Below are positions 10,505-21,849 of a DNA stretch of 64,000 nucleotides, piece by piece (the stretch's first letter is position 1; each line of letters starts with the position of its first letter). A program made the position numbers and the translations under genes. Origin of the DNA: Macrotis lagotis (taxonomy: Eukaryota; Chordata; Mammalia; Peramelemorphia; Peramelidae); assembly GCF_037893015.1 (NCBI RefSeq), contig NC_133658.1, forward strand, positions 56,322,498 through 56,386,497, read 5' to 3'. Below the pieces are notes generated by a model that saw only the letters and a program-made list of their open reading frames with translations, was not told where the DNA came from and searched no databases.

Positions 10505-10985
10505 CCAGACAACACACATGCACACACACAGAGTACCACATATACACATATGTATTTATGTGCATACATACATAAGCATCTATGTACAATATGCCTACAT
10601 GTAGTCTTTGAATACATGATACATACCCACACATGTATGATGTATGTTTGTAATAGGAATATAATTTATGCATAATATGCATATGTGCATCATTGTTATT
10701 ATGTATATATGTGTGAGCTGATGGAGAGGGATGGAGATGATGGGGAAGAAGGGAGAAGAGCAAAAGAGAGAGTGAGAGTGAGAGCGAGAGAGAGGGACAG
10801 AGAGAGAGAGAAAGATGGAGAGAAATGGAGAGGGAGAGGGGTAGAGGGAAAGTGGAAAAGGGAGAAGAAAAAGAAGATAGTAGGGAGAGGTGTGGGTAAA
10901 GAAAGGAGGGAGAGGGAGAGAGATAGAGACATAGAAACACAGACAGAGTCAGAGATTGAGATATAGACACAGAGAGAATGCTGTG
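10505..10985. repeat. CA/TG stretch followed by a 260-base polypurine (GA) tract
   Basis: CA/TG-rich to about 10715, then 10725-10975 almost all G and A on the plus strand with 'gagagag' runs. Open frames on both strands (up to 170 codons) are Ser/Leu or Arg/Glu repeats. Confidence 0.9.
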
Positions 10986-11930
10986 GCTGCCTCTCCCCAC
11001 TCCAAGCTACCAAATCTACCCCTTAGGATTATAGAATGACCTTGAAGTGTTTGGGATTAGCTCTACAGTTTATCCTTCATTGGCTGTGTTCCCTCTATTG
11101 TTAGATATCATTGACTATTGCCCTAGTTCCATTACATCTATTAGCTTTTTACAATGAAATAATTATTTTGAAGTTTTAGCAAGGACAAATACCCCAGAGT
11201 CTCCAAGATGCTTCCATCCATGTGATCACCAATGAATAGAAAGCAGGTTCCTCTACTTATTCATATGGAAAATTGCAGCAACCAAAAAAGCAGGTGTTCT
11301 GCTCATGCATCAGATGACTATTAGACATCTATGCATGGGCATGCCAGAGCCAACTCAAATTAGCTCTCAAGAGTCAATAGTTAAATCTTAAGTATGAGCA
11401 TGCCCCATAGAAATCAACAAATGTTATAATTTAGGGCTTGATTTATTGTTGCATTGATTGTTAAGATTTTAAAAAATGATGGAGAAAATGTTAATAAGGC
11501 AAATTAAAATTAAAAGTGTGTCACACGTAAATTTTATAGGGAGAGCCAGTTGTTAAATATTTACCAGCATAACATATGATTGATTACTACTAGATAGTGG
11601 AGGATTGAAAGAGAAGAAATTCCAAAAGGGGGTCCTACCTGGGGGCTCTTGTTCCTCCCCATAAGAAATGCAATCTCTGACATCTCTTTGGATATACATA
11701 GCCATCATCCCCACCCCCACTATGTTCTGAGTTTTAGAAAAGTGTTGTGATGTAGGAGAAAGAGCAATAGGGTAGTGAAATAAGGGAGTCTGAGTTTGAA
11801 CCTTGACCCTGACAGGACTTCCTACCCTTTGAATCTCTTTGAATCTGGTCATAAAAAAGAGATGAATCCCAAAATAAAAGATCCTTTCAAGGTCTAAAAT
11901 CTTGGAGACATTTTCCCTTTAGATACTGTT
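10986..11930. other. Mostly unique, one SINE-like fragment
   Basis: Bases 11745-11900 resemble a tRNA-SINE ('gggagtctgagtttgaacct'). The rest has no recognised feature. Confidence 0.4.
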
Positions 11931-11933
11931 TTT

Positions 11934-12085
11934 GGGGCGACTAGGTGGAACAGTGGATAGAGCACTGACTCTGGAGTCAGGAATACCTGAGTCCAAATCT
12001 GGCCTCAGACACTTAATAATTACCTAACTGTGTGGCCTTGGGCAAACCACTTAACCCCACTGCCTCGCAAAAACTTTAAAAAAAA
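11934..12085 (+). mobile_element. WSINE1-like tRNA-SINE
   Basis: Head 'ggggcgactaggtggaacag', 'tggatagagcactgactctgg', then 'acacttaataattacctaac', 'gtgtggccttgggcaaacc' and an A-tail. The 'ttagatac' before it (about 11919) recurs after it (about 12096), a likely target duplication. Confidence 0.9.
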
Positions 12086-12149
12086 ACAACTCTGCTTAGA
12101 TACCATTCTTGTTCACGGAGAGGTTTTTTCACTTTCAGAATGATTCAAG

Positions 12150-12338
12150 AAATTTTCTCTCTCTCCCTCTCTTCCTCTGTCTTTGTCTCTCTTGTCTCTA
12201 AGTGTCTGTCGGTCTTCTGTCTCTCTATTTTTGTCTCTCCCTCTTCATCTTTCTACCTCTCTATCTCTGTTCCCTCTGTCTCTCTGTCTCTGTGCATCTT
12301 TCTTCTCTTCTTTCTCTTTCTGTCTCCATATGTCTATT

Positions 12339-12391
<53 letters not shown>

Positions 12392-12500
12392 CTGTCTCTT
12401 TATTTCTCTCTATCTTGCCATCTCTTCATCTCTCCATCTCTCCGTGTCTGTCTCTGTCTCTCTCTCTCTCCCTCCCTCCTTCTCTCCCTCCCACCCACAC
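12150..12500. repeat. 350-base polypyrimidine (CT) tract
   Basis: C/T-rich throughout, with (TC)n at about 12343-12374 and (TATC)n at 12372-12393. Three overlapping open frames of 105-177 codons encode Ser/Leu/Cys-rich repeats. Confidence 0.95.
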
Positions 12501-13030
12501 ACATTTTCTCAAGCATTAGAACTATGTTTAACTATCCAATTATTGCATTTATTTTATTTGCTTGATGGCTTTCCATTTTTCTCTACTAAAGGTCCGTTTA
12601 TTGCATTGCATTTAAATTCTAAAACCTTGAAACTCTTGAAGTTTTGCTTTTTAACTGGACCTCTTGACATCCTCCAGAGTTGCCAGGCCCTCCCTCTACT
12701 AAGCTCAGCCCCTTAGGGTGTGTTCTTGGGGTGTGGAGCTCTGCTGTCTTCTGGGTGGGGATGGGGGTGTTTGTGTGTGTGTGTGTGTGTGTGTATGTGT
12801 GTGTATATGTGTGTATGTGTTTAAATATGGCATGTAGGCAATGTCTAAAAGATTGTGGTTGAAAACAGTAGGAGCCCTGGAAGGCAGACAAGTCCTTTGA
12901 TGGTGTAGAGGACATTCTTCCACTTCCTCATTTGATCAGAGGCTCCTTTCACAACTATTTTCACCCAAAGACACCAAACACTACTATTCCAGGAGGTGAC
13001 GCCACCGTTTTTCCCAGCACCACCTCAAAG
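12500..13030. other. Unique sequence with a (GT)n microsatellite
   Basis: (GT)n at about 12768-12820. The flanks are moderately GC-rich and have no recognised feature. Confidence 0.6.
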
Positions 13031-13145
13031 TCACAGAATGTCAATGCTAAAAGGAAACTTAGGTATCATTACCATCCACACCCATCATTTTAAAAATGAG
13101 AAAATTGAAGCCCAGGATGGAGAAGAGACTGCCCAATGGTCCCAT
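13030..13145 (+). repeat. MIR-type SINE fragment
   Basis: 'ggaaacttaggtatcattacc', 'aaaaatgagaaaattgaagcc', 'gagactgcccaatgg'. Confidence 0.6.
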
Positions 13146-13234
13146 TGGCAGAGTCCCTAAATTGGAGAGTTGGGAGGGACCGCAGCAGTCCCTTCGAACT
13201 CACACATAAAAGATATCTCCATTGTAACATGCCT

Positions 13235-13520
13235 GAGCAGCCCCTGCCCATGAGTCTCCAAGGAGGGGTTCCCACCCACCCCAGGCAACTCTTTCCATTT
13301 GGGGCCAGCTTTTCTTGTGAGGAAGCTTTGCCTGACATCCCTCCAAAACTGGCCTCTTTTCAAGTACCCCCAGTGGTTCTTGCTTCTACCCCAGGGGCCA
13401 AACAGAGCCAACATAATCCCTCCTCCTTATGACAGCCCTTCAAAAACTTCAAGAAAACTATCACTTTTTTTTTCTGAGTCTGATTTTCTCCAGGAGAAAT
13501 AACCCAGTTTCCAACTACTA
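13235..13520 (-). mobile_element. CR1/L3 3' end
   Basis: On the minus strand it follows the CR1/L3 tail: 'ctggagaaaatcagactc', 'ttcttgaagtttttgaagggc', 'tgtcataaggaggaggg', 'ggcccca..tggaaagagttg', 'cctcacaagaaaagctgg'. Open frames here of 82-98 codons on both strands are by-products. Confidence 0.65.
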
Positions 13521-13544
13521 AGGTAGTTAGTTCCATTCCTACAT

Positions 13545-14035
13545 GATGTGAATCTAAGGTCCTTCAGTCACTTAACCAAGAAACATTTATTAGGCATCTA
13601 TTATGTATCAGACATTGTACTGTGTTATAAATAAAAACAAACACAGTCTCTGCCCTCTGGATACTGCCAGATGTTCAATGTCCTTCTAAGGATTCAGAGA
13701 TGAACAGAATACACCAGGTCAGGATCTGAGGAAAGTAGACCAATGCATGTTCTTCAGCCCAATATTATAAATTAAGAATAAATCACAATCCCATAGCACT
13801 TTCAAGTATACAAAGCGCTTCCTTCAAAACATGCTGGGCACAAAGCAAGACCAAGGGATAGTGGATGGATAACCTGAGTGGATGCACTGGCTCTACCAAG
13901 TGTTAAAATAAGTAGAGAAAAGCTTCTATTGGATTCACCGTGCAGAATTATAGGACAGTGGCAGCATCATTTGGGATGAGAAATCAAGAATGCATTGTAC
14001 TCTGTCCCAGTGGAGGAAGTCCCCACATCAATAAG
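13545..14035 (+). repeat. 'cctactatgtg' retroposon fragment, then unique sequence
   Basis: Bases 13568-13660 carry 'gaaacatttattaggcatcta' and 'cagtctctgccctctgga'. From 13680 to 14035 nothing is recognised. Confidence 0.5.
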
Positions 14036-14240
14036 ATTATCAATGCATTGAATTACTTCTCAAAACAACCCTGTTAGGTCAGTGGTGTGCATTTCATTAT
14101 CCCCATTTTACATGTGGGGAACGTGAGGCTTGGGGGAGGTAAAGATTTTTACCCTGAAATATATAATTTGTATATGCCAAAGTCAGAATCTGAATCTGAG
14201 TCTTCTAAGTCCATGTCCAGTGCTTATTTGGCTTCTATCA
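14035..14240 (+). repeat. MIR
   Basis: 'caaaacaaccctgttaggtca', 'cattatccccattttacatg', 'tggggaacgtgaggc'. Confidence 0.65.
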
Positions 14241-14496
14241 CCCTCTTTCTCTGCACACCCCAGCTGGCAATGTTCTTTTTCTAACTTCTGTATTACAAAA
14301 GCACTCTCTGCCAGAAACAATCATCAAACTGCCAAGAATTTATTTACAGCGTTGTTCTGTTAATTATCATATCATATGAAAGAATGTCTCATCTTCCTAG
14401 TTCTTCGTGGAAAGGGACATATATATGTATATCACTCTTTACCTTTAGTTTGGTATAATAACCATAAAATTTATAGTAAATGGATAAGAGATCAAA

Positions 14497-14795
14497 TTTG
14501 GACTTGGTGGTACGTGCCTATAGTCTCTGCTATCAGGGAGGCTGAGGTTGGCAGATCACTTGAGCTCAAAAATTCTAAGCTGCAGTGGGATTCCAAGTTA
14601 AGTCCAACCCCAGGATGACTAACCCCCAAGGATAAAAGGGCATGAGGCTACCTAAGAAAAGGCATACCTGCCCAGGTCAAAAATACAGCAGATCAAAGCT
14701 TCAAAGTCAGAGTGAGTCCATGAGTGGCCACTTATGTTTCCAGTAATCACTTGATGTCATGGTCTTCTTCTTCGATTATGAAGGACACTAATCAA
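14497..14795 (+). mobile_element. 7SL-RNA-derived element with a LINE/SINE-type 3' tail
   Basis: Bases 14501-14580 follow the SRP Alu domain: 'ggtggtacgtgcctatagtc', 'gggaggctgaggttggcagat', 'cacttgagctc', 'ctgcagtg'. Bases 14640-14735 follow the later 7SL part: 'ggctacctaag', 'tgcccaggtcaaaaata', 'cagcagatcaaagct', 'gagtggccact'. The central S-domain is shortened. After 14745 the sequence becomes 'cacttgatgtcatggtcttc..ttatgaaggaca', the tail carried by marsupial SINEs at 22000, 46430, 56255 and 60590 and by the LINE end at 30028. It is not a functional 7SL gene: too diverged and truncated. Confidence 0.7.
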
Positions 14796-14950
14796 TTAAT
14801 TGGAGCCTAAAAAAAATTAAATTCACTTTCTCTTGTCTCATCATTTACGTCTTTATATAAATATATGAAGCAGCTTGTCATAGCAGATTGACGTCTGGTC
14901 TTGAAAATGATAAGCCTTGATTTCATTCAAGTTAAATCTTACACATATTG

Positions 14951-15130
14951 TGTGTTATTATTGTTCAGCCATTTGAATTGGGTCCAACTCTCCATGTCTC
15001 CATTTGGGGTTTTCTTGGCATAGATACTGAAATGGTTTGCCTTTTTCTTCACTAATTCATTTTACAGATGAGAAAAATGAGGCAGAGTTAAGTGCCTGCC
15101 TAGGGTCACCAAGATAATTTCTGAGTGTGA
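14951..15130 (-). mobile_element. CORE-SINE (Mar1-like), 5'-truncated
   Basis: 'ttattgttcagcca', 'ctccatttggggttttcttgg', 'catagatactgaaatggtttg', 'acagatgagaaaaatgaggc' on the plus strand (antisense). The tRNA head is missing. Confidence 0.8.
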
Positions 15131-15349
15131 CCTAGAGACAAATGATGTAAACTTTCAGTAACTTGGGCAATTCTTTTATTCCAGATTCATTTCCAATATG
15201 TAGCAAAGTATAAAGTCACCAAGTTGAGAAAGAAGATGGGGAGGGTGGTGGGAGAGAGGGAGAGAGGAGAGAGAGAAAGAATCGATTATTAATTCTTGGA
15301 AACTGGTATCAAATAATCCTCATCACAAATAAAATAAGGATGTTGAACC

Positions 15350-15545
15350 AGAGAATTCTTCAAGGATCCCCTCAAGCTCAGATAGTTCTGTGTTCCAAGG
15401 TCCCTCCCAGCCCTGGCATTTTATGTATTAAGAATCCTCCCAGCTCTGAGTTTCTGTGTTCTAAGATTCCTCCCAGTCCTGTTATTGTGTGATCTAAGGT
15501 CCCTCACAACTCTGACACAGTGTGATCTAAAGTCCCTCCCAGCTC
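15350..15545. repeat. Minisatellite of about 37-bp units, five copies
   Basis: Each unit is a variant of 'tctgtgttctaaggtccctc' followed by 'ccagctctga'. That monomer is the 3' tail of a common marsupial tRNA-SINE/MIR type ('gtcccttccagctctgacatt'; single copies at 6650 and 32100). Related to the 57050-57530 array. Confidence 0.8.
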
Positions 15546-16675
15546 TAAAAGCCCAGGGTTTCAAACGGTTACCCATTTCTCCTCTCTTCTTACTCCCATG
15601 TCCAACATTTAAACTAGGTCAAGTTTTCCTTTCAACTTTTGCTTTGCCAACTCATCTTTCCCTAATTTCCATATGACATGAAGGGAGATATTACCAGAAG
15701 TTGCAGGAGGAAATTATAGCCTTGTGGATGTACCAGAAGTGACTGGTAGTTAGTAACCTAATCGTAGTATAGCTTTATGGACAAGAGTAGGAAAGTAACC
15801 TAGGACAGGCTAGCTTCCGCTTCCTGACTTCTTGGGAGCTCCTATCTTTTCAAAACATCCTGGGTCTGGAGGTCTTGAGCACATGACAAAGAGCAGAGTG
15901 ATTCTGTTAGGAAACAGGTCCATTTGTTTTGTTTTGAAGTTCAGTTCATCTTCTCAGTGTCTCTGAATTTTATGGATATGGCCTACACAGTGTTTTTGTT
16001 GGTTTGTTTTGCTGGTGGAGTCAATGGGAAGATCTTGACACATGAAAGAATTGCACACCCAACTGTTGTATGTTTGGTTGTTTTTAAAGGTATATAATAT
16101 GATGTATCTAGTGCATTCTATTCAAGATTCTTCGGAAAGTTCTTAAGACTTTTGTTAGTTCTACATGCAGTCTGCCAAAAGAAATTTCCTCAGTTTTAAG
16201 CCTCAAAATTGCCTATCAAGATTTTTCCATTTGATTCAAAAAATAAAAGAGAATGAGGATATAATAGCAATAACCATATTTGAAAAAGAAATGGAGAATT
16301 GAGATAATTATCCAGAATTATGAGTCAAAGGGGTTTTTTGTTTGTTTTGTTTTTTTCTAAATACCCAAATGAGTGAGATCAAAGAAGGATTTTGGATTGA
16401 ATTGTCAAGGATAATATGCATGTTCAGCTTCATTCATTCAACATTTTGGTTTTATCTTCGAATTTCAGAAGATGGCAGTAGGAAACTGAAGAGCAGGTGA
16501 AAGCCCTGGAGACCTGGGGCCAGAGCATGGAAGCCACAAAAGCTTCCATCGCTACCCTCCTCTCTCAGTCTGTTTCCTATCAACTGAGACAGCTCTGTCC
16601 CAAAGCCAACTCTATTAGTTCATCTAATCAATATTCACTAAACTTCCTTGAATAGTTTATTGTGCTATTTTTGGG
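15546..16675. other. Repeat-poor noncoding block
   Basis: No SINE, LINE or coding signature in about 1.1 kb. T-rich stretches with 'ttttgttggtttgttttgc' near 16000. Confidence 0.4.
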
Positions 16676-16679
16676 GGCC

Positions 16680-16975
16680 AGGAGGGGGAAAGGAAAAGAA
16701 GGGCAATGAATTTGGAGTCAGAAGACTTGGGTTTGAATCCCTTCTCTGGCACTATGTATAATTTTGGCTGTTACATCTTCTGGACCTCATTTTTCTTTCT
16801 GTAAAAAAATGAGGGGGGGGTCAGAAGTTGACCGCCTGAACAGGAGAGAGTCAACTTATTCTAGAAGTTCACTAATCTAAATAATAATCTAATATCTAAT
16901 CTAATCTAATATAATCTTAGAATCTAAATAAAGTAATTATCCAGATATCCAAATAACAATAATAATAATAATAAA
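16680..16975. repeat. MIR-type SINE fragment and (TAATC)n/(AAT)n repeats
   Basis: 16690-16815 shows 'gaatttggagtcagaagactt' and 'gggtttgaatcc' (plus). 16868-16925 is an imperfect 'taatc' run. 16955-16973 is (AAT)n. Confidence 0.7.
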
Positions 16976-19080
16976 TTACTTGAAATTATTAACAACTTCA
17001 GCAAAGTTGAAGGAACAAAATAAAACCATATAAATCATCAACATTTACTAATGAAGTCCAAAAGCAAGATATAGAAAGAGAAATTACATTTAAAATAACT
17101 ATAGACAATAAAAAATACTTGGAAGTCTACCTCATAAGACAGACCTAGGAACTATATAAAAATAACTTTAGAACATTTTCCATACAAATTAAGTCAGATC
17201 TAAACAACAGGAAAAATATTAATTGCTCATGGGTAGGACAAGACAATGTAATAAAAATGGCAACTCTACCTAAATTAATCTATTTATTCAATGCCATACT
17301 AATCAAACTTTCAAAAACTGTTTTATAGAGTTAGAAAAGATGATAACAAAAGTCATCTGACATAACAAAGGGTTAAGTCTATCAAAAAATGAATGAAAAA
17401 ATAATGTTAAGGAGGGTGATTTAGCCACACCAGATCTTAAACTCCTTAACAAAGTGATAATTATCAAAATAATCTGGTACTGGAGTGGTAGATCAGTGTA
17501 ATAGATTAAGTAGATATTACAATATTGTAAATGACCTTAGTAATCTAGTATCTGATAACGCCTAAGATCCAAGTTCGTAAGAACAAAAGCTCATTATTTC
17601 GCAAAAACTGTTGATGGAACTAGAAAACGGTATGGCAGAATTTAGGTATATTCCAGCATATTGCATTATATGCCAAGATCAGTTCAAAATGGGAACATGG
17701 TTTACACAGAAAGATGATACCAGCCACAAATTAGGAGAGTATAAAATGATATATCTATCAGATTTATTGACAAGAGAATAATATATGACAAAAGAAGAGA
17801 TAGAAAATATCATAAAATGTAAAATGGATAATTTTGATTATTTTAAATTAATAAGGGATTGCACAAGCAAAGCCAAGGCCACCAAACTTATGAGGAAAAC
17901 ATAAAACTGGAGGTAAATTTTTGTAGTATCTCTGATAAAGTCCTTATTTCTCGAATATGTAGAGAATTGAGTGTAATTTATAAAATATAGGTCATTCTCC
18001 ATATCTTGATAAATGGTCAAAGGATAGGAACAGGCAGCTTTTAAACAGAGATTAAAGTTATCTAAAGTCATATGAAAAAATGCTATAAATCACTATTGAT
18101 TAGAAAAATACAAATTAAGACAACTGTGAAGTATCACCTTTCTACCAGATTGGCTAATATGACCAAAAAAAAAAAGGAAAATGATGGATTTTCAAGGAGA
18201 TGTGGGAAAATTGTGACATTAATGCACTGTTGGTGGAGTTGTGATTTTTTTTTAATTTTTTAAGGCAAGGGGGTTAAGTGGCTTGCCCAAGGTTACACAG
18301 CTAGGCAATTATTAAGTGTCTGAGGCCAAATTTGAACTTGGGTACTCCTGACTCCAGGGCCAGTGCTCTATCCTCTGTGCCATCTAGTTGCCCTCATTGG
18401 AGTTATGAATTGATCTGAAGAACAATTTGGAACTCTTCCCAAAGGGCACTAAAACTATACATGTTCTTTTATCCAGCAATACTCCTTTTATATCCAAAAA
18501 GATAACAAAAAAAGGGGAAAGGGCCTATTTGTACAAAAATATTTATAATAGCTCTTTTTAACTTAAACTATAGTATATGATTGTAATGGAATATTATTGT
18601 ACTATAAGAAATGACAAGCAGAATGACTTCAGAAAAAACCCTTACTTCAGAAAGATTTCCACAAACTGATACAGAGTGAAGTGAACAGAGTCAGGAGAAC
18701 ATTGCATGTAATAACAGCAATATTGTTTGATGAACAATAGTAAATGACAATTATTTTCAGCAATAGAATGATCCAAGACAAACTCAAAGAACTTAAGAAG
18801 AAACATATTATTCATTTCCACAAAAAGAATCAGATTTCTTGAAAACAGACTATTTTTCACTTTCTTTTTCTTTTATCTGACTCTTCCTGTACAAAATAAC
18901 TAAAATGGAAATGTTTTGCATGATTGCACATGTATAACCTATATCTGATTGCTTACCTTCTCAGGAAGGGAGGAGAGAATTTGGAACTCAAAATTAAAAA
19001 AAAAGTTTTAAAATTGTTTTAACCTATAATTAGGAAAAAACATGTAATTAGGTGGAGAATAAAATATATTAAAAATCATA
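16972..19080 (+). mobile_element. L1, 3' part of ORF2 and 3' UTR, decayed
   Basis: The order of L1 ORF2 is kept: 'HGQDNVIKMATLPKLIYLF' near 17240, 'GDLATPDLKLLNKV'-like and 'IIWYW' near 17420-17480, and 'IRKIQIKTTVKYHL' with 'MHCWWSC' near 18100-18240. The 3' UTR ends 'acatgtaattaggtgg..aataaaata' near 19070. Many stops and frameshifts. Split at 18262-18394 by a SINE. It starts abruptly at about 16972, so it is 5'-truncated. Confidence 0.85.
18262..18394 (-). mobile_element. WSINE1-like tRNA-SINE inside L1
   Basis: Plus strand shows the antisense: 'gggttaagtggcttgcccaag', 'caattattaagtgtctgaggc', 'tactcctgactccagggcc', 'gccatctagttgccct'. Interrupts the L1 ORF2 remnant just after the Cys-Trp-Trp motif. 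Confidence 0.9.
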
Positions 19081-19480
19081 GCATTTAAATAGTACCTTGA
19101 ATTTTGTAAAACACTCTGTATCAGTAGTGTCAAATTCAAATAGAAATGGACTGTGGGTTGCATGCTGACTTATAAAAACACAAATTAAAATTACCTATGT
19201 GGTATTATATTTTAAATTTTATTTTGTTACACATTTCTCAATTACATTGTCAACAGGATGATGTTATACTCTAGAGTTTTACCAGTGGGAGCCAGAGTTT
19301 GACACCTCTGCTTTGCAATTGATAGTCATAACAACACTAGTTGTTATGCTCATGTGGAAACTGAGGTATAGAGAAGCTAAGTGACTGGCCTAGGGTCACA
19401 CAACTAGAAAGTGAGGGCAAATTTGAACTCCAGTATTCTTTACACCAAATACAACACTATACACTGCACTACCTATCTGC
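19080..19480 (+). mobile_element. MIR interrupted by a hAT element
   Basis: The two halves (to 19121 and from 19311) join to 'ttttgtaaaacac..ctttgcaattgatagtc', then 'gtggaaactgaggtatagag', 'tggcctagggtcacacaac' and 'atttgaactccagtat'. Confidence 0.7.
19122..19310 (+). mobile_element. Small hAT-type transposon (CAGAGGTGTCAAACTC family)
   Basis: Left end 'cagtagtgtcaaattcaaa' and right end 'agagtttgacacctctg' are inverted partners. The flanks 'ctctgtat' and 'ctttgcaa' are a plausible worn 8-bp target duplication. The interior is AT-rich with 'atttctcaattacat', also seen in other copies of this kind of repeat. Second copy at 56802-57028. Confidence 0.75.
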
Positions 19481-19855
19481 TATGAGAAGCAACAAGAAGT
19501 GACAGTCACCACCCTGGAACTGCATAAATGTCAAACAGAAGTCCACTGGAAATAGGAAAGGAATCCCTTTCACAGTGAAGGAAGTACCAGCTCTACCAGA
19601 TATAGGACATGTGTAGCCTACAAGGTTTTTTGTCAGTAGGGGCTTCCCTAAGAAAGCTCCAAGGTAGTTAGATAACTCCAGGATGAACAGGATGGACCTA
19701 GAAATCCTCAGGGGCAGGATAGCATCATAATAATTATGCTGGGACAGCCCAGGACCAGGGCCCTGAGGTCTGATGCTGCTCAGTAGTGAGAAATCAAGAA
19801 GGACCTAATGATTAAGTACTATGAACCTCAAAATGGATCCAGGAGTAAAATTGAT
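19481..19855. other. No feature recognised
   Basis: Unique-looking, slightly GC-richer around 19690-19790. It might be remnant L1 5' sequence, but I cannot support that. Confidence 0.3.
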
Positions 19856-20465
19856 TACATTAAATTAAAACATTTTTTTCAGAAACAAAACCATTATAAC
19901 CAAGATCAAAAGGAATGTAGTAAACTGTGAAACAATTTTTACAACTAGTGTTTCTGACAAAGGTTGTACTTCTAAAATATATAGAGAACTGAGTCAGATT
20001 TACAAAGTCATTCCCCAATTGACAAATGGTTAAAGGATATGCAACAGCAATTAGGAAATCAAAACTATCTAGAGTCATGTGAAAAATGACTCTAACTCAT
20101 TATTGATGAGATAAATGCAAATTAAAGCACCTGACACCTCTCAGATTAGTCAATATGACCAGAAAGGATAATAATCAATATTAGAAAGGATGTGGGAAAT
20201 ATGGGGCCCCAATACACTGTTGATGGAGTTGTGAACTGATCCAAGCTTTCTGAAGAGCAATTTAGAATTACTCCCAAAGGGCAATAAAAATGTGCATACT
20301 GTTTGATCCAACAATACCACTACTGGGTCTGCATCCTGAAGAGATCATAGAAAAGGGTAAAAATCCCACTTGTACAAAAACATTCATAGCAACTCTTTTT
20401 GTAGTGGCAAAGAATTGGAAACTGAGGGGATGCCCATCAATTGGAGAATGCCTAAACAAATTGTG

Positions 20466-20514
<49 letters not shown>

Positions 20515-21140
20515 TGTGTGTATATCTAAATATATATATATATATATATAATCTATATATCTATGTCTATATCTGAAGATATAGACATAGATATGCATAT
20601 ATATATATATATATATATGTATATAAAATCATGAGGGAATTTAGAAAAGCCTGGAAAGACTTGCATGGATTGATGCTGAGCGAGATGAGCACTTTAACAA
20701 TAACATGAGGATGATGATCAACCATGATGAACTTGCTCATCCCATCAGGGCAATAATAAGGGACAATTTTCAGGGATCAGCCATGGAGAATACCATTTAT
20801 ATACAGAGAAGGAACTGTTGAGTTAAATGAAAGCCAAAGCTTTTGATCTTCAATTTTTAAAAGTTGTTTTATGTATTATATAATTTTGCTATGTAAAATG
20901 TTTTCTTTCTTCCTTTTTGTTTTTGGAATCTTCTCTCATAAAGCATTCAATTTCGATCTATGCTTATGATGGATGCCAATACAAAGCCTATATCAGTTGC
21001 TTTCTGTTGCGGGGGGGGGCGGGAAGGAAAGGAGGAGGAAAATTTGTAAAACCCACAACCTTACAAAAAAAATGATTGGTAGAAACTGTGTGTCAATTGT
21101 GTGTAATTGGAAAGCAAATACAATATTTTTATAATTAAAA
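19856..21140 (+). mobile_element. L1 ORF2 3' part and 3' UTR, decayed
   Basis: Reads through the same C-terminal ORF2 landmarks as the 16972 copy: 'FDPTIPLLGLHPEEIIEKGK' at 20305-20360 is open within a 79-codon frame, followed by 'FVVAKNWKLRGCPSIGECLN'. A microsatellite at 20468-20625 replaces the next stretch. The L1 3' UTR continues from 20630 to the A-rich end near 21140. Confidence 0.85.
20468..20625. repeat. Compound (CA)n-(GT)n-(TA)n microsatellite with a palindrome
   Basis: (CA)n 20469-20510 turns into (GT)n 20511-20521, then TA runs at 20530-20550 and 20597-20618. Between them the arms 20557-20574 and 20577-20594 are perfect reverse complements, 18 bases each, with a 2-base loop. Confidence 0.9.
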
Positions 21141-21263
21141 AGGGGGGTCCAGGGAACACCAAATCCCTAGAAAATTAGGTCACTACAAGAACCCAGAGGA
21201 CCTAAGGTCAGAGGAAGCAAAATTGAAAAACCTACCCTAAAGCTTGATAAAAGTAGATACTGG

Positions 21264-21417
21264 GGGTGGCTAGGTGGTGTAGTGGATAAAGCACCGGCCC
21301 TGGAGTCAGGAGTACCTGGGTTCAAATCCAGTCTCAGACACTTAATAATTACCTAGCTGTGTCGTCTTGGGCAAGCCACTTAACGCTATTGCCTTGCAAA
21401 AACCTAAGGAAAAAAAA
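21264..21417 (+). mobile_element. WSINE1-like tRNA-SINE with 13-bp target duplication
   Basis: Full-length: 'ggtggctaggtggtgtagtgg' head, 'gggttcaaatcc' box B, A-tail. Direct repeats 'aagtagatactgg' at 21251-21263 and 21418-21430 bracket it exactly, so the insertion is fairly young. Confidence 0.95.
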
Positions 21418-21545
21418 AAGTAGATACTGGCCCTGAAACAAAGTCCCAGCTCAGGAACCAACACTAGAAAGAAAAGTAAACTGAAGAAAACTCTGATAGG
21501 TATTTTTTAATAACAAAACTCAAGATTTCCAAAAGAACAACTGTA

Positions 21546-21650
21546 AAGGGGCAGCTAGGTGGCACAGTGGATAGAGCACTGGCCCTGGAGTCAGGAGGAC
21601 CTAAGCTCAAATCTGGCCTCAGACATTGCCTTGCAAAAACCTTAAAAAAC
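21546..21650 (+). mobile_element. WSINE1-like tRNA-SINE, internally deleted
   Basis: The head and box-B region are intact to 'ctggcctcagacatt'. About 45 bases, from 'taataattacc' to 'aaccccatt', are missing before 'gccttgcaaaaacctt'. Confidence 0.9.
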
Positions 21651-21849
21651 AAAGACAACTATAAAAAGAGACTCAAAAGAAAGATAATTTTATATATAAA
21701 TGACATGGATATCTGGAATAAAAAGGGAAAATTAAAAATAAAATAAAAATTCTTGAAGAAAGAATTGCAAAGAAGAATAAATAGCCAGGATAAACTAAAC
21801 AGAAATCAATGATTCCATGAAAGAGGGAAAAAAATAATAAAATGATGCA

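Noticed and set aside
10488..11013. Frames of 93-170 codons on both strands
   Set aside because: Produced by a GA polypurine tract; no codon bias or domain.
12140..12716. Three frames of 105-177 codons, Ser/Leu rich, membrane-like
   Set aside because: Translation of a CT-repeat tract in three phases; all phases are open, which real genes do not show.
14497..14735. Functional 7SL RNA gene
   Set aside because: Too many changes in the Alu domain and a large S-domain deletion.
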